A DNA stretch of 64,000 nucleotides from Tetrapyrgos nigripes (GCA_013368315.1 JAACJM010000045.1:428392-492391), one strand, 5' to 3'. Shown: positions 34,390 through 46,829, numbered from the stretch's first letter. The notes: generated by a model not told the origin, from the letters alone. Made by a program: numbers and translations.

Positions 34390-34914
34390 TCATAGCGCAA
34401 CGCAAGCACTTTTCTTGATCCCTTCAAGCCGCGACCTTGCAGCTTCGAGTTTGCCATCATCTGTGATCAACGTCGATCTAGACAAGGAGAGTGCAAGTCA
34501 ATATGAGGGGGCACAAAAGAACAAACGACCAAACTCACCGATAACCTTCTGGCAAATCCCCATCGCCTTCCACAGTAATTTTCTCCCAAGAGGGTCCTCC
34601 TTCCCCTTTCTCTCCCTTTCCACTAGACGGAACCACTCCTTTCTAAGTTCATCCAACACAGACTTGACTTCGTTCACGTCGAGGTTTTCGCCAGGCGTAA
34701 CCCTGACTCCCACAGTATTCAGTATATCCTCATCACTTCCACTAGTAAGAATTTGCTCCGCCGTCTTTCTCATTGCCATTCCATCATCCAGTGTCGCCTG
34801 AGCCACGTCGAAGGCCCAGACATCTCTGATGGCTTTCTCGATGTCTTCTTTGGTGACTACGGGGTTAGATAAATGAGGAAAGGGAGCTGATGGAGGAGAC
34901 ATTGGTTGTTGCAT
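34390..34914 (-). CDS. Small acidic-motif protein of unknown family, member A (148 aa)
   Basis: Not recognised. Exons 34914-34539 and 34460-34390 (447 nt) join through GTGAGT and CACAG, phase 1. Proline-rich start (MQQPMSPPSAPFPHL), a helix-like VTKEDIEKAIRDVW, and the block ATLDDGMAMRKT..GSDEDILNTVGVRVTPGENLD, which reappears in the gene at 46814-46417 as AALDDEVGMRIK..GSDEDTLEAVGVDVALGEEVD. The tail is basic (LEAARSRLEGIKK). No signal or membrane segment. The shared GSDED..VGV core makes it a two-member family in this window. Convergent to laccase. The start could also be at MSPPSAPF, four residues in. Confidence 0.55.
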
Positions 34915-36626
34915 GATGAGCAAGATAAGCAGACGTGGTAGTAGTAGCGGTAGTGGCAGGGATAAAAATGAAGGTTGCTGAGCAAATTCAGGGAGACCTG
35001 GCTTTTATGTCTTTTTGCGACAATGCCGTTGTTTCAATTTGGGAGAACAAAAGAGACATGTTTAAAGCCACCACGCCCACTGTCCATTTTCGTCCTGGAT
35101 CTTTCCTGGTCTTTTACTCCATTGACATCATGTAACCAAAGAGATGGAAAAAGTTTGCCAGTGAGCTTGGTCCAAGGTAAAATTTGAATCGAGGATGTCG
35201 CTGCTTCAAATCGGTTTGTACAAGTCGACGCCTGGTCCAAGAGTATCAGCAAGCGTGTTGCTCTTGCGATAAACCATGACAATATCTTTGACGACCCACA
35301 AGCAACGGGGCTCTCGGTAAATGCCAAGGAGTGGAGAAAATCTACATAAAAAAGGATTGATACGTCCTTCGGGCTGAGACGGAGGTGAAAATGACCGTCA
35401 CTGTGATTGCGTCGTCAAGACTCCATTTTCGAAGTCATAACAGGGACTTTGAGGTTGGCACTGACCGGTCACAGCCTATGCATTGGTTCAGAGCTGGAAT
35501 CAAAGAGGGAAGACAGGAAAACTTTGTAGGCGTATATCAAGCGTCACGGTATTATGCTCAATGAAGGAACTTTTACCTCCTCCAAACCTCCTCAGAGAGG
35601 AAAGTCCAAGCTGCTTTTCACAGTCTTTTGGCAGGACGTTCCGCGACGCTACTAGTCATGAAGGAGATGTGAGGCTTCAGCAGCTGTGTATTTCAGGATG
35701 TAAGTAAGTACAACTCAGGAACTCATTTGTCCTACTAGACGTCATTAAGTTTTATCGAAGTTTGCCCAATGAACGAAGCCACTCGCCGTCGACCTGCCCT
35801 GCGTTAGCCTGCGTGCGTTCACTTGCTCGTTCTGCACTTTTCTTTGCAAATCGTACAATAACATAGCGCTGATTTGGCGCTGGATGGAACTTGAAGAAAC
35901 AAAAGTGCAAATACAAGCAAAGCTACCAGGTTGTGTTCCTCCTAGGTTCGTTCCAAGCCCTTCTCTGATTGGCTGGATTTGTTTGCGGCACTTTATTGTT
36001 TATCATTATTGTCATGCCTTCAGAGAAGGGGCTTGTAGCAAGATGGTGATTTTGGGGGGCTCGTAAAACGACTTTCTACCACCACTTCGCCGTTCCCTAC
36101 AGGCTCTGGCTGCCTCAGTCTACTCTTACTATGTTATGCAACACCCTCCCTTACTCAGAACTCTACCACCGGACGTAATTCTCAAGTAATCCTGTCATAC
36201 ATTTTGGCCTTGGACACAAAATCAAGAACTCTGAAAGATCGTCATTTTTACACGCTCTAGTATACCCACCCATCGTCCTCAACGTCTCTTTGGGTGTCAG
36301 TACCTCAACCCCTATTCCAAGTCCAGCAGTCCTTTCCCCCAGTCACCTCCTACTTCGGCTTCTCCTGTCCCAGACACTTCAATAAGACCAATAATGTCCT
36401 CTGGTACCTTTCTGGCCTTCAATAGGATATCACGGCGCGCGTTCTTCTTAGTGTAGCTGACCCGAACGTTTACCATTGGTCCAATATGTGCCTCTCTTCA
36501 TCTCTTATCGCATTTCTCTTCACCCTGGTGTTCTGTTATCGTTCTCGTATACACTAAGTAGTGTGGTAATAATGTTCTGGTGTATATAAAGCTGTATAGT
36601 AGGTACAGTATTAATATAAAGTTCTT
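34915..36626. other. Gene-poor region
   Basis: No gene supported. A 54-codon minus-strand frame (36476-36312) starting MVNVRVSYTKKNARRDIL is protein-like, and another frame beyond it (about 36330-36170, VLTPKETLRTMGGYTRAC) also is, but they are in different frames with no evident splice between them. They may be remnants of one small gene. Confidence 0.35.
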
Positions 36627-37016
36627 CTACTCCGCAATTTCTCCAGTAGTAAATTCATCACCTCCACCCAAAGGCCCGTCCCCTTCAATATCTATGGAAT
36701 TATTATAGTCAAGAAGCATTTCTTTCGTGCTGTTGAAGACGGTGTCCGTATCGAGGCATGCAGCATGGTCATATTCAGACTCTTCTTCATCTTCGTTCTC
36801 ACCATCATCTTCTTTGCCAGCCCCGACATCCTTCTTCTCCGCGTCTTTCTTCGCTGGATTACCCAATGGATACGAATTCGTGTTCTTGTCAAAGGGGGCA
36901 TCTCGTCGGTCAAAAGAAAAGGTGTACTCTATATTACAAGGTGCTATATTCAACATAGATGATGAAAATGTCCAAAATAGGAGAGCAAAGCCAGAGCAGG
37001 ATGAGGTGTTATACAA
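36627..37016 (-). CDS. Possible acidic protein, doubtful
   Basis: A 129-codon open frame whose middle is strongly charged (KKDAEKKDVGAGKEDDGENE, then DEEESEYDH). It starts 50 nt beyond the FunK1 stop on the same strand and has no domain that I recognise. It could be a separate small gene, a decayed exon, or chance low-complexity sequence. An AATATAAA and AT-rich stretch near 36600 would fit its 3' side. No splice structure is evident. Confidence 0.3.
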   Translation of the reverse strand: MYNTSSCSGFALLFWTFSSSMLNIAPCNIEYTFSFDRRDAPFDKNTNSYPLGNPAKKDAEKKDVGAGKEDDGENEDEEESEYDHAACLDTDTVFNSTKEMLLDYNNSIDIEGDGPLGGGDEFTTGEIAE

Positions 37017-37065
37017 GATTGTGTTTCAAAGCAAACAAAGCGAATCGGACATCTAATTAGAGACT

Positions 37066-39678
37066 TCAAACTAAGGTATCGTTATCGGGTGGAAGACCAA
37101 AGTCCGAAGGATTGAGGGGCAGAGGGTCTTCGTAGTGCATTGCTAGCTGGAACGGTTGCCACTTGCCAGACGAGGTTCGAACGGGAAAGCTCTTCATAAC
37201 GTCTCTAAATTTCTCATACGTGACCGTATCATTCAACGTCTCCCACTCGAATGTCTCAGTGAAAACCTGCGTGAAAGGATATCCATATTCCTTGTGTTCC
37301 TTCTCCGAATTCTTGTATTCGCCCCAAGCCGACGTATAGTCATTTTTGGCTCGATGCCCCTTGTTCACCAAGTTCCTCAATTTGTCGAGATAGAATAGAC
37401 CAAATGCACGGAAGAACTCCGTGACCTGAATGAGCGGCTTGTCATCCAGTAGCCAGGAAATCTTGCCGGTACGAACATCTTCGAAACTCCCAGTGAACCA
37501 CTTCTGGAAGTGTGGCTCCATCACCTTCACCAGCTTGTCTTCCTCCCCCTTGGCACCGTAATCAGAGCAGAAGATAAGGATGACATAGAACAGAGACTCC
37601 AGGTCGTGACGATATCTGTGCCCGTGCACCCAGCTCGGATTGAGAAGCTCGTGAGACATGTACGGCTTCGTTCCCGTTCTCTGCCTGGAAGAGGCTTTGC
37701 TCTCGGGAGGCAAACGAGAAGACAGATCGAAATCGTTCAGAACACCGTAAATCTTCCCATCCTTCTCACGAAACATGATGTTGGTCATACTGATGTCACG
37801 ATGGAGGATCTTGGCGTGGTCTACGAGCCATCGATGGATCTGCAAGACGTCGAAAAAGATCTGCGCGTAGTCTTTCGGCTCGAGGACGGCGTCGGTGATA
37901 GGCGTCAAGACATCCTGAACTGTGATGCGTAATACACGCCGCTCATAGGGGATGCGCTGTTGTTCAAAGTATGTGGCTAGTCGGTCTTCGGCGAGGCCGG
38001 CGAGATTGTATTCCGCTGAATACAGGATATTAGGTAGATGGTTCAATGCCCAATCGTGACCCTCCTCCGTGGCTTTAGCGCGCGCTGACTTGACGAGCTC
38101 CTCCTCCGGAGTACGCTCTGCACCACAAAAACTAAGCTTCATGATGGCATCCTTGTCGTTCCATTTGACTCGCACGACAGTCGTCCCGCGTCCAATAATT
38201 GCGTGAGCACGATGCACCAGCTCTCCCAAATGAAAAACTTCCTTCCCCACCGTCATCTTGCATCCACTGAAGGCGTTGCCGCCTGGGAAAAGCAAGGATT
38301 CGCCAGTGATAGGGCCTGAGGTGTAGTTTCCCCCCTCTCTCCTGGTATATCTTTCGTTGACACTGGGTTCCAGGGTTGGGAGTGATTTGCCATCGCCCTT
38401 GCTGGGGAAAATACCTTGCTTCTCATCGGGTAAAGAGCCTAACTGATACAGGGTGGCCAGGAATAAGAACATGGAATTCGGTTCCGAGAGATCGACGGGT
38501 TTGGAGAGGACGACCTTCGATCTGTCGTAATAACAGAGCTGGAAGAAGGTACCATCCATGACGAACCCCACAGTGTGCGTCCTGAGAAGCCCAGAGGATA
38601 ATGATTCCAGACCGTACCCAGCGCATTGGAGTAGCGTATGAAGTCTCCTGTCGGAGGGTTTGGTCAGCAGGTTCTCCTCTTCGGGTTCCATTTCGTCGCC
38701 TAGAGTCTTCTTCTTCTGCTTAGTACCCTTGTTTCCTTTCTTCTTGTTCTTTTTCCCTGCCTCTACTTCTTCGTTCTTGGATTCAGTATGGGTCGACGTT
38801 TCTGGGATGGGATGGAGGGATCGTGTGTGGGACTGTGTCGGAAAAGCGTTGGGAAGAGAGCCGCCTAGCAGATATATCAGTCATGATGATCGACTCATCG
38901 TAAAATAAGACAGACCCGTACCTGATGCAGACCGAGACCGCAGATTATATCTGTTCTGGGTCGCAGGCGCAGTCACAGCTTGAGGTGTTTCTACGCAGAC
39001 TGTTAGCTGCTGCCATGACGGGAAAAAAAAGGACCACTCACCACCAGGTGTTGCATCACCCCAATCCAGCGCAAAGCCTGTGCGCTTGCCACCTTGCTTC
39101 GGTGTCAGTTTGAGTTCACCAAATGGTTCCACCATTGGCCAGTGAACTTGAGTGTCCTTCGCAGTGTCACGATCAAGTCCGAAGACGCGGCGCACCGCAG
39201 GCAAGTCAGGTTTGCGACGAGCGTAAGAACCAAGGATAAACTTGTCGCCCCCGTTGAAGTGCGTGAACGGCTGCTGGTTTGGGAAAAGACGTTTCATCGC
39301 AGTCTCGATGACTTTGAGCAAGGGTTCATAAAGCTCCTTCTCAGTGGTGGACCCGAGGCCACATAGACCGCGGTAATAGTTCCACACTCTTTCGAAATTT
39401 TCATTCTTCATGACATTGTTGATCTTGGTTTCCTTCTTGCGTTCAGCGTCTCCAAAGTCGAGAACGAGCTTAAGGAAGATTTCCAAGTCAAGGTGAACAC
39501 GATCCTTGATATCTTCCTCAAGGTAAGTGTTAATGTCAGCTACTTTGTGGTTGTCTGCAAGGTCCACTTGAGAAGAAGATCCTCGAGCCAGGGGAGTGGA
39601 CATGACTTGTGTCTGGGCATGAGGGGAGCTCCGTGGAGGCGTACGCGGTACGACGCCAGCAAAAGACGCTGCGCGCAT
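37066..39678 (-). CDS. FunK1-type protein kinase
   Basis: Fungal-specific FunK1 kinase, an expanded family of multicellular basidiomycetes. Exons 39678-39042, 38990-38922 and 38864-37066 (637+69+1799 nt, 834 aa) join in frame through GTGAGT/CGTAG and GTACGG/GCTAG. The N-terminal domain (about residues 1-210) has DINTYLEEDIKDR and VWNYYRGLCGLGS; a Lys-rich linker follows (GKKNKKKGNKGTKQKKKT). Kinase parts: AIMKLSF with the ATP-site Lys, catalytic loop HRDISMTNIMF (HRD..N), NDFDLSS in place of DFG, GTKPYMSHELL and YRHDLESLFYVIL. DFD for DFG is usual in this family. A TATATATA (minus, about 39825-39832) lies about 150 nt upstream. Substrates unknown; cytosolic or nuclear by lack of targeting signals. 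Confidence 0.92.
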
Positions 39679-40396
39679 GATGTCTGGAGGACTGTTGTTG
39701 AACGTGTGAGAGTGCTGAGATAGTAGGAATAGGAAGTGTAATGGATGTAGCGGATGTGATGGAGGTAGTGGTTCAAAACAAGAGTCGTCGCGTTGGATGT
39801 AGGGGATAGCAGGAAGCGAGGGTGGTATATATATGGGTAAGGGGGAGAATTTGGAAACAATGAACAACCTCATTTTGTAGCACAATGGTTCAAGTTAAAG
39901 CGCGTACGCGTCAATACCCGTAAACAAACCCTTCTCGTGAGCGTGCCAATTTCCTTTTTTGGCACATTTCCAAAGTCAATTCCCATGGTCCTGCCTCGAG
40001 GCGACACCGCCAGATACAAGTACAAGGGCTTCACTGACATGAATCAAATGGACCATGATACCAATACAGCTATTGTCCCACACAAATCAAACACAAATAT
40101 CACAGCTTTACACATACGTGTAGGTGTTTTACAAGGTTCAGTGACTCCAGTCCTGCCCTGCGAGTTGCTGGCTTGTCGCTGGCAACTTCCCAATCATCCA
40201 ACCGAGATCATCACTGCATACTCCCCAGATAAAGGCTCATCCCTCTCTGTTCAAATATCTCTCCTGGTCCCACATTGGATAGCCTCTTGATCAAAAGTCA
40301 TCCAAATTTCTGCCGAGTCATAGTTGTATGGCATACAGGATGGCATGTTCAGCAGTCTAGTAAGCCATCCTTCCAGCATTCAGTACACCCACATGC
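39679..40396. other. FunK1 promoter region and spacer
   Basis: Contains the upstream region of the minus-strand FunK1 gene; no other gene supported. Confidence 0.4.
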
Positions 40397-40960
40397 TTAA
40401 CTAGCGCTCCCAGAAGAGACGATCTCGGGCTCAGCCATGTAGGTAGAACTTGAAATACCATGAGAGCATGTCAGACTTCCCCTGGAGACTTCAGGATTGA
40501 TCACTGGCAGAAGGGTGGTACAAATCATAAAGGTGTTGAGGCGAGGTGAGTGTCCAAGAAAAGGTAAACCTTTTGGAATTGGAATGGAAGAGACTGAGCA
40601 TGCTGGGTATGTTATTGGGCCAACCAGAACAGATGTCCATAACTTTGGAGAATGAGACAGCTGAGGCTCCTGCAGGTCCAGCCAGGCCAGTGCAAGCTCG
40701 TCCATGTCCCTATCAGACAAACTGACTGGAAGTGGATGATGGCGAATAGTGAGTGCAGTGAGGTTCAAGCAGGATCCGGAACTAAGAACAGCAGAAAGGA
40801 AAGCTCAAATGGCCATCAGATGATATTCACTGTCACCAACAGTTTGGATGACACTGTCAACATGAGTCTGGTAGGAGTGACAGGGAAATGCCAATGTTTG
40901 CAGAGAAATTTCCAATCCCTTGGTGCATAAATCTTGTCACGCAGTCATGCTACTGGAATT
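40397..40960 (-). pseudogene. F-box/LRR-like relic (family 1)
   Basis: The minus-strand frame 40768-40397 contains LSDRDMDELALAWLDLQEPQ, aligned with DSDLEEMALTWSNLQKL of the 22-kb copy, then LSHSPKLW and short LRR-like pieces ending MAEPEIVSSGSAS. Upstream (to about 40960) other frames give further LRR-like scraps. The conserved PTLLGLFHL and CQL.W blocks are missing, so this is a deleted, decayed copy. Confidence 0.5.
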
Positions 40961-41059
40961 GTTGATGGTGCCAAATCATGTCAGTGTATGGAGGAGATCT
41001 GGAAGGACTTGGTGGAATGTGCAATAACCCAGAAATCTGTTGAAAGAGGATGACCTGGT

Positions 41060-42790
41060 AATAGGTGTCTTTTGTGTAAGTGTAGAACAAACACAAACTT
41101 AAAGACTTTTATACAAATAGTAAAGTGCGAGCGTTCTGAGTAGTCAGAATACTTAACAGTTCACTTGTACTACAAGGACTTTTGGGGGTTTTGGTAGGGG
41201 TTTTGGACAAATGCACACAAGTTAAACACACACAAAGACTATAACAAGTCCACAAAGATATAACCAACAGTTTCAATTCACAATTTGTAGGCCCAAATGC
41301 CTTATAACCAGTTTCGCAAGTCCAAGGACACACACAAAAAGGTAACACAAAAACCAACAAATTTGATTCAACACTATTGATCCACACACTATGTTTATAC
41401 TCGATGCGAGTGAGGTAAATTTGGTAGAAGTGTAGTCTGTGTTTCGCAGTCTCTATAGCTAGCGCTAGTGAGATGACCGATACTCTACAGTACCTGGCTT
41501 GAGTAACTACGAGAAATACCTAGTCCTTTTATACTACTCACAGCTACTACTATACAGTTCTACATTTCTTTTTAATGTCCGCTAAAAGGTACCTAAGAAA
41601 AACAGAAATACTAGTCTAATTGCCAGTCCATACTTGTCTGTACTACTAGATTAAGTAGGTACTTTCTAATTAGGGTATCTAGGAAATGTAGAATATTATC
41701 TAAAACTAATAGGGCTTTCTATGTTCCCTTCGCTTCATCCTCTTGACTAAGAGTACCTTCCCGGAACTGGCAGCTGTAGTCATTCTGACTCACATAGCTC
41801 CACCATCCATGCTGGGCTCCACTTGTATGACTCACATTCCTTTACCGCCAATCAGTCGTTATAGGTTTGCATAGTCCTTGCTTATTCCTCCTCTTATGTT
41901 TTTCTGGTGCTACTATAGACTTGGTGTTTATAGACTTCGTTTCTAGTATACTGCCAGTTAGTTCTTATAGATAAGTCCTGCTCTCTATAAGATCCTACAT
42001 ATTTTTTGTAGTCGCACTTGTACCAACGAGAACGCCTCAGTCATCAGGCACACATCTTGCTGATCTTACTGCTGCATTCGGAAATATCTTTACCCTTTTT
42101 GGGGCTCTCTCATTATGACTCATTCCTTAGGTTGCGTACTGGTGGTAATGAACTATGGGCTTTATTCCTTCACCACTAGTCCATCCCTTTAGTACATTGT
42201 GAAAGCTGAGCTTTCTAGGAACTCGTACATATATACTTTGTCCTACTTTTCTATCCTTACTGCCTTTCAAAAGACTATTCCTTCTGTTTTGCTTACAAGC
42301 GAGGTATCGCTTGTTATACTGCTAGTTTGGACATAGTCAGTTACTAGGGCTTTCCTCTGATTTCTCTGATTATGGCGCCATTTCTAAACCAGTGATCGTT
42401 TAGCGCTAGAGTCTGGGTTGTATAGCCTACGTGTTCCTCACCCGTGAATAGGGGCTTCACTTTCCCTTGAATCACACTGGTGGTACTAAGCACTTTATAG
42501 TAGGAATGGTTACAAAGTCCTTATAGAACTTTGTATAGTATATGGGGTGGATCTGCTACTATAACTGAAGCACCGTACACATCAACCATAGTACTTAAAA
42601 TAAGCATATCCTATTTATAAGTACTTAGTTTTATTGTACTGGTGCACACACTTATTCCACTAGTGCTTTAACTAGCAGTTCGGGATTCACTCTAGTCCTT
42701 TATATACCAATTGAAGTGATGAATCAGCTTTCTAACTGCCAATTAGCGTTTCTATACGCGAATTTTGTATGGCATATCACTGGAAAGGAA
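41060..42790. repeat. AT-rich 1.6-kb repeat, copy A
   Basis: Shares with 46830-48520, in the same order and orientation, many blocks: GTTCTGAGTAGTCAGA, the pair ACTTGTACTA..AGTACTTTTG, ATGTTTATACTCG, GATACTCTACAGTAC, TCCTTTTATACTACTC, GCTAAAAGGTAC, CATATATACTTTGTCCTAC, and near the end TAACTAGCAGTTC and CCTAGTCCT. Divergence is substantial. No open frame of note; the internal sequence is noncoding in all frames. It could be a long LTR, a non-autonomous element, or the shared end of a segmental duplication. Confidence 0.65.
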
Positions 42791-43432
42791 GAGATTGATA
42801 TCCTTGCCCTGAAGTATTTGAATGCAATGGTGGTATTTTAAATCAAACCACTGTCTCCCCTATGCGGTATCAAACAAGGACTTGATTGGGACTTGAATGA
42901 AGCTGGTCCAACTTCTCAAAATCTCAATCCTCCAGAGAAAACCCAGCTACATCCAAACATGTCCTGATCTGACCTTTTCAGATCCATGAGAAACTCATGA
43001 AGTAGCTTGGGATTGGTGAAGATAGTGTGGTCGAAGAGGTTGCATAATTTTTTTTTACATAAATTGGTCCATTGAAGACTTGGCATGTTGAGTCTGACAA
43101 AAAAAAACATGACAAGATGAAAGTGTGTTTTACTGCTACTACTACACCTGTTTGATGCAAATAACCACAAACATCATACAATAGACACCTCATATCTCCC
43201 TACAAGCAGTAATGACCTAGGAATCGCCCAAGATGGACCAAAAAATAAAAACGAGACACAGGTCACATTGAATGATCTAGGCTAGGTGTAACTTAGCACC
43301 AACTCATTGTGGCAAATGAGTGATCAACTATCCCAATGACGCCCTTGGGTGTCCAAGAACCTGTGCAAGCCTGGCACTCAAAGCATGAGCCAATGAGTTG
43401 TGTGCAGCCAGCTAACGATCCATTCCTCTGAC
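42791..43432. other. Spacer after repeat copy A
   Basis: No gene. On the minus strand near 42775 the short frame SDMPYKIRV, then stop, resembles TDTPY from the F-box-like relic beyond the retrotransposon once the insertion is removed, suggesting shared flanking sequence. Confidence 0.35.
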
Positions 43433-44990
43433 TCAGTACTTCTTGCAAGTTTGAAGGAACACTTCTCTGACCATCTCCCAAGAGGTGGCCGTCAACTTAT
43501 TCATCATCCAGTGAGACCAATCCAGCTGACACAAAGGAGGGCATAGTTGACCCAGTAAAACAGCTAGCTTTGGGACATCTTCTCGGTCAAGACTTGAGGT
43601 GCTGACATATATTGACCTGAGCTTTCCAGCTTGACGAGGGGTCATGGACAGAAACGATGGTGTATCAGAGATTTTCATATTGAGGAGGAGGGTGATGTCC
43701 AAGAGGTCTGGACAGTGCTGTGTTAAATGGAAAAGTCCCAAGAGAGTAGGCTTCTCCATCTGAGTGCAGTTGCCCTTGGATGTGTGCTTTACGGCCATGC
43801 GAAAGCTATCTTCTCTAGGTTAGAATCCTTCAAATGGGTAGGACTCTTGTTCTGAAAAGAGAATTTGATGATGTCACAACACTGCAGCATGCTTTGAAGG
43901 TCGTCAAAAGTAGGGTTGCTATCATGAGGAGCTGGTAATTCAAAACCATAATAACTGATGGAGATGGAGCTGAGCGCCAGGCAAGAAGTAGAGATAGCTT
44001 GGAACAGGTCATGAATTGATGCTGGTTCTTCAGGATGACTACTGGTAATGTAGAGGGTTTTCAAGTGCTTCTGGGTGTGGTTTTGGAAGAATGACAAAAT
44101 GGTGCTACAGTTTTCCACCTCAATAGAAAATTCCTGTAGAGAAGTGGGAACAACGTCATCTGTAAATGGACCACCAGATTGTCAAGCGGTGATTGGGTTT
44201 TTCTTGTCATCAAATGCATTGGTAGACAGGCATAGAGATTGGAGTTTGGGAGCATGGGTAGAAGATAAAATTTGAGAGATGTCATCGAAAGCTGGCATAT
44301 GGACCTCAACAAGGCATGGAAGGCTGTCCAAAAGTGCGGTGAGCAGCTTGAGGTACGCTTGACTAGGGTGCATTTCCATGTTCAACATGGTCAGAAATGG
44401 CATGTGAGAGCAAATGGTTTCAGCCATGTAAAATACCAGAGTGATTCCGGGTTTACCCAGGAAAAACCACCTGACTTCGTGAGCTCAGACGAGGTGAAAG
44501 CTTTGTACAGTTTTGTGCATGAAGGTGGTAGAATGTTTCAAATCCTCGGGAATGGTCTGCCATTGCAAGGTCTGCAGCTTGGGCAGGATTGGCACTGCTG
44601 AGGGTCAAGTAGAGTGAATATCCCAGAGGATTGAGTGTCCATCCATAGCAGTGGACACAAAGCCATGGCTACAGTAGTGAAAAATTCGAACATGGCTGCT
44701 ATAGACTGAAAGACCAAGATTTCTTGTCAGGAGGAGACTCAAAAGTCTAGCACAACAGTCAGTGATAACACATTCCCAACCAGAAGTTGTCCACACATAA
44801 ACATAGGTATTATCATCTTCTGAGGTGATTTTCTTGATGGGAGCAAGTAGACTGGCCAAGACCCATAACCCTTCTACTTCACGACCTCAGACCATGAACA
44901 ACAAACAATGGCACATTCGGCCTGATCAGACTTGTCTAGGTTCTCAAGGACTGCTTGAAGGAGTTCTGTGACCTTGAATAGAAAGTGCAT
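43433..44990 (-). pseudogene. F-box/LRR-like gene, disrupted (family 1)
   Basis: Starts MHFLFKVTELLQAVLENLDK at 44990 and keeps DQAECAIVCCSWSEV of the F-box, then meets a TAG. The frame changes into LLAPIKKITSEDDNTYV (44859 on) and NLGLSVYSSHVRIFHYCSH, and then into MPFLTMLNMEMHPSQAYLKLL, ENCSTILSFFQNHTQKHLK, LKDSNLEKIAFAWP and finally PTLLGLFHLTQHCPDL with LLGQLCPPLCQLDWS near 43530. At least four frame breaks. It is clearly homologous over its length to 22018-23673 and sits between the two AT-rich repeats. Confidence 0.75.
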
Positions 44991-46416
44991 ACTGCCAGAT
45001 AGTGGTGGTACAAGATGAAGAGTGGATCGTACATGTGGGTATCGACATGTCCACTGGCAGTCTGCAAACCTCCTTCAAAGGGCCCTGCTCACTGCCTGTA
45101 AGGCTCCTCCAATATTTCTGCCAGTTGGAACTCTTCATTGCAGGTTGTACTCTTGTCATTGAGGATTTCAGGGGAGACAGCCTGACTGTCATCCTGTGTG
45201 ACATGTGTGACAACCTGCTGTGTCTCTTAACCACTTTTCCTCCTCAACTACTAGTACTGCTACCACATCATCTGGAGGTGGCAAATACCATTCTAGGTCA
45301 TCCATACATACATCAAGTATATAATGACCAGTCCGTTTTTTGTATATACTCTTCAGGAAGTCTGTCCCAGTTTTGCTTGTGACTGCACATAGCTGGACAA
45401 TATTTATTGTAAAATAGTATCTATCACTAATTTGGCATACACAGTCCAATAGAGTACCTTCTAAGCTACATTTTTGTCTCTTACAGTAGATGATTTCATG
45501 AAGAATTGAAGGACCTAGGAAGCCCCCAACGAGCCCCATCATTTGAACTTTGTTTCGAACCTATCCTCCTCTGTCATCCTTTAGTCATCCTGGTCCTTTT
45601 TCTATTGGAAATGCCTCAAACTTCCCATTTTATGAGCCCAAGAAATAGGACATAACCAGTGAATCCTATCATGTCAACCTCGCACAGACGAGGAAGGAGA
45701 ACATTGGGAAAAGTCTGATGAGAACGGTCATACATTCACTGTTGGTTTTAGTATGGAAATGTATGGAGGAGAGGCCTTCATGTGCATTTGACACAGTCGC
45801 AAGGACTTGATGCCAGTTGCTAAAAGTGTCAGTATCCTCGTTGGTGCACACTGTGTTCATGTTCTGTCATCTTCATCTCCTGAACTCGTTCTCACATTGC
45901 ACCACACATTTTCCCTGACATCAAGATAGACCAACTGAAGTCCAAAGACATCATAGATGTGAATATAGAGAAATTTGAAAGTGTGCATGTCAATGTTACG
46001 AGTACAATATTTGATGAGCATGTACAATTGCAAGGCAAAAGGACAAAATGCAATGATACACATGAACCAAGCAAAATCCAATGCAAAGCAAAAGAAACTA
46101 AAAGCGAAACAATGCACAGTGATAATACCATCATACTGAAAATCCTTCCCCAACTTCATTCAATGGCTTCCATCCACAGCACCTATGTCCACAACCACTA
46201 GTATGACCTCACACCTGCAACTTTTCCAAACACCTTCCTTGCAGCTCGCCTGACCACTATCCAAGGGTGGCTGATGATGAAACTGGAACAGGAAGACTTG
46301 GATTTAGCATTGTTGACTAAGTCAATGGCTTTGTCAATACTGAGACTATCGACACTGAAGCAGTCTGAATCGTCGTCACTGTCGTAATCGGAAAAAGAGG
46401 AAAAATCTGGTGCAGT
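44991..46416. other. Region with an unassigned minus-strand frame
   Basis: A 117-codon minus frame (45542-45189) reads as plausible protein (ILHEIIYCKRQKCSLEG, LDVCMDDLEWYLPPPDD), but no domain or joined exon could be established. The rest shows nothing. Confidence 0.3.
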
Positions 46417-46814
46417 AAACTTAGAGAAGCAAAAATACAAATCAGTATGCCACAATTTGCAGAGGTTGGATGACTGGAATCAACTCACTCAGGAAGAGTT
46501 TCCTTGCAAACCTTAACTAGTTCAGCCAAAGCAGATTGGACTTGGTCTGTGTCAACCTCTTCACCAAGTGCAACATCAACTCCTACAGCTTCCAACGTGT
46601 CTTCATCACTCCCCAAATCCAGAATCTCCTTCAACTTGATCCTCATGCCAACCTCATCATCCAATGCTGCCTGAGGAATGGTCACATTTCTCCTTGCGCT
46701 GTCTCCATCCTGGAAAATCTCAAATCCAAGGTACGTAGTTTTGGTGAGCTCCTTGAGTCCGATATCAGACTCATATATACAAAAGTTTAGACAAGCTTGT
46801 AGAATTGCTCGCAT
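46417..46814 (-). CDS. Small protein of unknown family, member B (partial model)
   Basis: Paralogue of the gene at 34914-34390. Exon 46814-46489 encodes AALDDEVGMRIKLKEILDLG, then SDEDTLEAVGVDVALGEEVD and a helix DQVQSALAELVKV. A GTGAGT donor follows at 46488. The nearest acceptor (CTAAG, exon from 46419) gives only a short out-of-phase tail, whereas the more protein-like acidic frame there (SSFSDYDSDDDSDCFSVD, running to about 46201) is one base out of phase. The 3' part is therefore unresolved and the gene may be damaged. It lies directly before AT-rich repeat copy B. Confidence 0.45.
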
Positions 46815-46829
46815 GGAGCTGATGGGAGC

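Noticed and set aside
36312..36476. 54-codon minus frame MVNVRVSYTKKNARRDIL as an independent gene
   Set aside because: Protein-like, but the continuation lies in another frame with no splice signal; mentioned only within the spacer.
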